From: an uncultured bacterium
GTDB lineage: Bacteria > Bacteroidota > Rhodothermia > Rhodothermales > UBA10348
NCBI GenBank assembly: GCA_938018055.1
Contig: CALIKL010000022.1
Span: forward strand, 1-49,038
Reading direction: 5' to 3'
Length of the DNA stretch: 49,038 nucleotides
Shown here: positions 46,482 to 49,038 of the stretch, one piece after another
Layout of the letters: every line of letters starts with the position of its first letter
Position numbering within the stretch: position 1 is the stretch's first letter
The notes under the pieces: generated by a model
Database searches by the model: none
What the model saw: the letters and a program-made list of their open reading frames with translations, nothing else
Told to the model about the DNA's origin: nothing
Program-made: the position numbers and the translations under genes

Positions 46482-47594
46482 ATGAAACGTCGTCAGTTTG
46501 TCCGCAATGCTTCGCTGGCCGCTGCAGGCGGTGCGCTGGTGTCTGGTTGCGCTTCAGGTGAATCGGGTGAAGCTGCTGCAGTCCAGACCAACCCCCGGGT
46601 GATGTGGCGTCTTACGTCGAGCTACCCACGGTCCTTGGACACCATTTACGGCGGAGCCGCCGTGATGGCCGAACGGGTCTCCGAGCTGACCGACGGACGA
46701 TTCACCATCCGCGTCTTTCCCGCGGGTGAATTGGTCCCGTACAACCAGGTCCTTGAGTCGGTGCAGAAAGGTACCGTCCAAATGGGCCATTCCGCGAGTT
46801 ACTACTACACCGGCCTGAATCCCGCACTGGCCTTCGATTGCACTGTCCCTTTCGGTCTGACGGCTCGCCAGTTCAATGCCTGGTTCTACCACGGAGAAGG
46901 CAAGGATCTGACACGACAGATGTTTGCCGACTTCAATGTGATCAACTTACCCGGAGGGAATACGGGTACCCAGATGGGGGGCTGGTTCCGCAGGCAAGTC
47001 GGGTCACTGACTGACCTGCGCGGCATCAAGATGCGCATCCCGGGTATCGGAGGAGAAGTGATGGCGGAAATGGGCGTGAGTGTCCAGGTCCTTGCTGGTG
47101 GAGAGATTTATCCGGCGCTTGAGCGAGGCGTAATCGATGCCGCGGAATGGGTCGGGCCGTATGACGACGAGAAACTTGGATTTCACCAGGTCGCTTCGAA
47201 CTACTACTATCCGGGATGGTGGGAGCCGGGGCCCAATCTGGCGTTTTACATCAACAAGGACGCGTGGGAGAAGCTGCCCTCCACGTACAAAGCGGCTTTG
47301 GAAGTTGCTGCTGCAGAAGTAAACGTCTCGATGATTGCCAGCTATGACGCCAAGAATCCAGCTGCGATGCAAAGCCTGACGCAGGAGCACGGTGTCACCA
47401 TGCGGCCTTTCGCGGAAGACATCATGACCCGAGCCAAAGAAGTGACCCAGGATATTTTATCTGCAGAGGCCGCTTCCGACCCCGCATATAGACGTATTTG
47501 GGACAGCTACAATGCCTGGCGAAGAGCGTCGAACAGCTGGTTCCGGACATCCGAAAACACGTATGCCACCTTCGCTTTCCGCAGTGAGACGTGA
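46482..47594 (+). CDS. TRAP transporter solute-binding protein, TakP-like, with Tat lipoprotein signal
   Basis: Starting at 46482 (MKRRQFVRNASLAAAGGALVSGC) gives 370 residues with a twin-arginine motif and a lipobox Cys. The mature protein matches the DctP/TakP family: RLTSSYPRSLDTIYGGAAVMAERV, MGHSASYYYTGLNPALAFD, GNTGTQMGGWFRRQ, LRGIKMRIPGIGGEVM, and IDAAEWVGPYDDEKLGFHQVA. TakP binds 2-oxo acids; that ligand class is inferred from the close motif match. The membrane subunits (DctQ, DctM) that normally neighbour it are not here, so it is either orphan or paired elsewhere. The upstream frame to 46419 lacks signal character. Confidence 0.9.
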   Translation: MKRRQFVRNASLAAAGGALVSGCASGESGEAAAVQTNPRVMWRLTSSYPRSLDTIYGGAAVMAERVSELTDGRFTIRVFPAGELVPYNQVLESVQKGTVQMGHSASYYYTGLNPALAFDCTVPFGLTARQFNAWFYHGEGKDLTRQMFADFNVINLPGGNTGTQMGGWFRRQVGSLTDLRGIKMRIPGIGGEVMAEMGVSVQVLAGGEIYPALERGVIDAAEWVGPYDDEKLGFHQVASNYYYPGWWEPGPNLAFYINKDAWEKLPSTYKAALEVAAAEVNVSMIASYDAKNPAAMQSLTQEHGVTMRPFAEDIMTRAKEVTQDILSAEAASDPAYRRIWDSYNAWRRASNSWFRTSENTYATFAFRSET

Positions 47595-47659
47595 TGTTGC
47601 GGCCTGAGGCCGCGGCCCGACGCCCACTGTAACGGCGATCCTGGCGGAGAAGACATCTC

Positions 47660-48214
47660 ATGGCTTCTTACCGATCCGCCACCGTCTATTGCTCTTCGAG
47701 CAATGAAATAGACGATGTCTACACCGATGCTGCCAAGCGGCTCGGTGAGCTCTTTGCAGCGCATCATGTGCAATTGGTCAACGGAGGTGGTAGTGTTGGA
47801 CTCATGGGCGTCATGGCCCGTTCTGTCCATACCCATGGTGGACGCGTCGTGGGGGTGATTCCCCATGCGCTCAAAATTATCGAAGGCGTTGCCTATCTGG
47901 CTTCAGACGAACTGATTCTGACTGACACGATGCGCGAGCGCAAGCGAATCATGTACGAGCGCAGTGACGGCTACGTGGCGTTGGCCGGTGGGTATGGTAC
48001 GCTGGAGGAATTTCTGGAAGTGCTGACGCTGCGCAAGCTGGGGTATCACGACAAACCCATTGTGCTGCTGAACACGAATGGGTTCTACGACGACTTGCTC
48101 GTGTTCTTCGACAAGATGACCGATGCAGGCTTCTCTCGCGAGCCTGCCTCGAAATACTTTGAGGTCGTAACGCAGCCTGAGGAGGTTCTACCTACCTTGG
48201 GAATCGGCGAGTGA
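47660..48214 (+). CDS. LOG family protein (nucleotide phosphoribohydrolase)
   Basis: 184 residues. The Rossmann-like core starts ATVYCSSSNEIDDVY, then LVNGGGSVGLMGVMA and VVGVIPHAL. The catalytic block is MRERKRIMYERSDGYVALAGGYGTLEE, corresponding to the LOG signature P-G-G-x-G-T-x-x-E with Ala in place of the first Pro. Members release cytokinin bases or hydrolyse nucleoside monophosphates such as AMP. The substrate cannot be fixed from sequence. The gene follows the TRAP binding-protein gene after 65 nt. Confidence 0.88.
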   Translation: MASYRSATVYCSSSNEIDDVYTDAAKRLGELFAAHHVQLVNGGGSVGLMGVMARSVHTHGGRVVGVIPHALKIIEGVAYLASDELILTDTMRERKRIMYERSDGYVALAGGYGTLEEFLEVLTLRKLGYHDKPIVLLNTNGFYDDLLVFFDKMTDAGFSREPASKYFEVVTQPEEVLPTLGIGE

Positions 48215-48308
48215 TTCCCACCTGCCCTTTCGAGTGTGCCGTGTCCGTTCATGATCGGCGACTCCCCATTTGCGTACGCGTCTTCCCCAGAACCAGCATC
48301 GCTACTCC

Positions 48309-48977
48309 ATGATCAAGATCAATCGCTACGTCACGCCGCGCACCACGCGGTTTGCCCAGATTGGAGAGGCCGATGAAAACACGTGCGAAGTAATCTTCGC
48401 GCTACACGGCTGGGGCCAGTTGGCCGGCGACTTTGCTGAAGTCATGGCGCCGCTTGCGACGGAAGGTCGGTTGATAATCTGCCCCGAGGCGCTCTCGAAA
48501 TTCTATGTCGGCTTTCAGCCGCGCGAGACGGGCTCGTCCTGGATGACCAGCTACGATCGCGAATACGAGATCATGGACTATGTGACGTATCTCGACGGAC
48601 TGGCCGAGCAGGTACTGGCTGACGTGCCTGATCACGCGCACATCGTCGTGTTTGCTTTTTCGCAGGGCTGCCACACCGCGAGTCGCTGGGTAGGTAATGG
48701 CGTGCTTAAGCCCAAGCGGTTGATCCTCTGGGGATCAGACCCAGCTGAAGACCTAAGTCCCGAAGAGTGGGACGCCGTGTCGGATGTGGACGTCATTCAA
48801 GTTGTTGCCGGCACACTGGACCGGTTCGTAACCGGCGGCAAGTTGCAACGCGCTGAAGAGGCACTCCGCGATCACCAAAGCACCTTCGAGATCATTCGAT
48901 ATGAAGGAGGCCATCATCTCCAGGACTCGGTGCTGACCGATCTCTTCTCCTCGAAAGAGGACTCGCTGGAGTTGTAG
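48309..48977 (+). CDS. Alpha/beta-hydrolase, phospholipase/carboxylesterase type
   Basis: Starting at 48309 (MIKINRYVTPRTTRFAQIG) gives 222 residues. The strand and oxyanion segment (CEVIFALHGWGQLAGDF), nucleophile elbow FAFSQGCHTASRW (A-F-S-Q-G instead of the usual G-F-S-Q-G), and a late His in YEGGHHLQD fit the small carboxylesterase fold. The acid is probably Asp in VAGTLDRFVTG. It is cytosolic, with no signal. The substrate is unknown. The frame to 48270 adds 13 non-family residues. Confidence 0.82.
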   Translation: MIKINRYVTPRTTRFAQIGEADENTCEVIFALHGWGQLAGDFAEVMAPLATEGRLIICPEALSKFYVGFQPRETGSSWMTSYDREYEIMDYVTYLDGLAEQVLADVPDHAHIVVFAFSQGCHTASRWVGNGVLKPKRLILWGSDPAEDLSPEEWDAVSDVDVIQVVAGTLDRFVTGGKLQRAEEALRDHQSTFEIIRYEGGHHLQDSVLTDLFSSKEDSLEL

Positions 48978-48998
48978 GACCAGCTTTCTTGCCGTTCG

Positions 48999-49030
48999 GC
49001 CCGCGGCTCTATTGCGGGCGCGAACTTTCT
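48999..49030 (+). terminator. Possible weak terminator after the last gene
   Basis: GCCCGC (48999-49004) pairs with GCGGGC (49014-49019) around a 9-nt loop, followed by GCGAACTTTCT. The stem is short and the T-run poor. Confidence 0.3.
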
Positions 49031-49038
49031 AAAACGCA

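Overview
The window (roughly 57% GC by eye) looks like the chromosome of a member of the Bacteroidota, most likely the class Rhodothermia. The evidence is two proteins with type IX secretion (T9SS) C-terminal sorting domains, DUF2480 and DUF2914 family proteins, a choice-of-anchor B protein, a GlnRS-YqeY fusion, few clear Shine-Dalgarno sites, and recurrent TAT(A/C)TTG boxes resembling the Bacteroidota -7 promoter element. There is no phage, IS element, CRISPR array, tRNA or rRNA; the one recognised RNA gene is the small SRP RNA. Most genes are housekeeping, mixed with secreted beta-propeller lipoproteins and three broken genes.

Layout. 1-6.9 kb: end of tig, clpP, a small membrane protein, a choice-of-anchor B propeller protein, a double NTF2-fold protein, a T9SS cargo protein and a Rof-like antiterminator. 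7-13.3 kb: a beta-carbonic anhydrase interrupted by a one-base frameshift in a G tract, then a five-gene copper operon: a His/Met-rich small membrane-anchored protein (DUF2946-like), an MbnP-type lipoprotein, an MbnH-type di-haem lipoprotein, a YtkA/FixH-like lipoprotein and an OprC-like TonB-dependent receptor that keeps a CxxxM and an HxM metal motif. A perfect 18-bp palindrome lies just upstream. This is the most distinctive system in the window. 13.4-24.9 kb: ettA, small membrane proteins, an alpha/beta hydrolase lipoprotein, DUF2480, DUF2914, recG, a propeller lipoprotein, priA, SRP RNA and yajC.

24.8-35.6 kb (mostly minus strand): a hybrid histidine kinase reduced to a pseudogene by an internal deletion, an acyltransferase, coaE, a large outer-membrane barrel candidate and a HIT protein; then a plus-strand pterin pair (PTPS/QueD family and folE), yqgE, a conserved protein of unknown function and a 981-residue ELWxxDGT-repeat T9SS cargo. 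35.6-49 kb: a divergent intergenic region with a strong orphan terminator and a possible leader peptide, an SDR, a DUF4097 protein with nine MGGD turns, a GNAT pseudogene with two stop codons, glnS-yqeY, a PD40-type lipoprotein, a small outer-membrane barrel, a TPR lipoprotein, a TrmH-type methyltransferase, a second SDR, an orphan TakP-like TRAP binding protein, a LOG-family protein and an alpha/beta hydrolase.

Working together: the copper genes form one transcription unit (spacings of 2 and 8 nt and a 4-nt overlap inside the last four genes) that would carry copper through the outer membrane to periplasmic binding proteins. The SRP RNA and yajC both serve protein export, and folE with the PTPS/QueD protein feed pterin or 7-deazaguanine synthesis.
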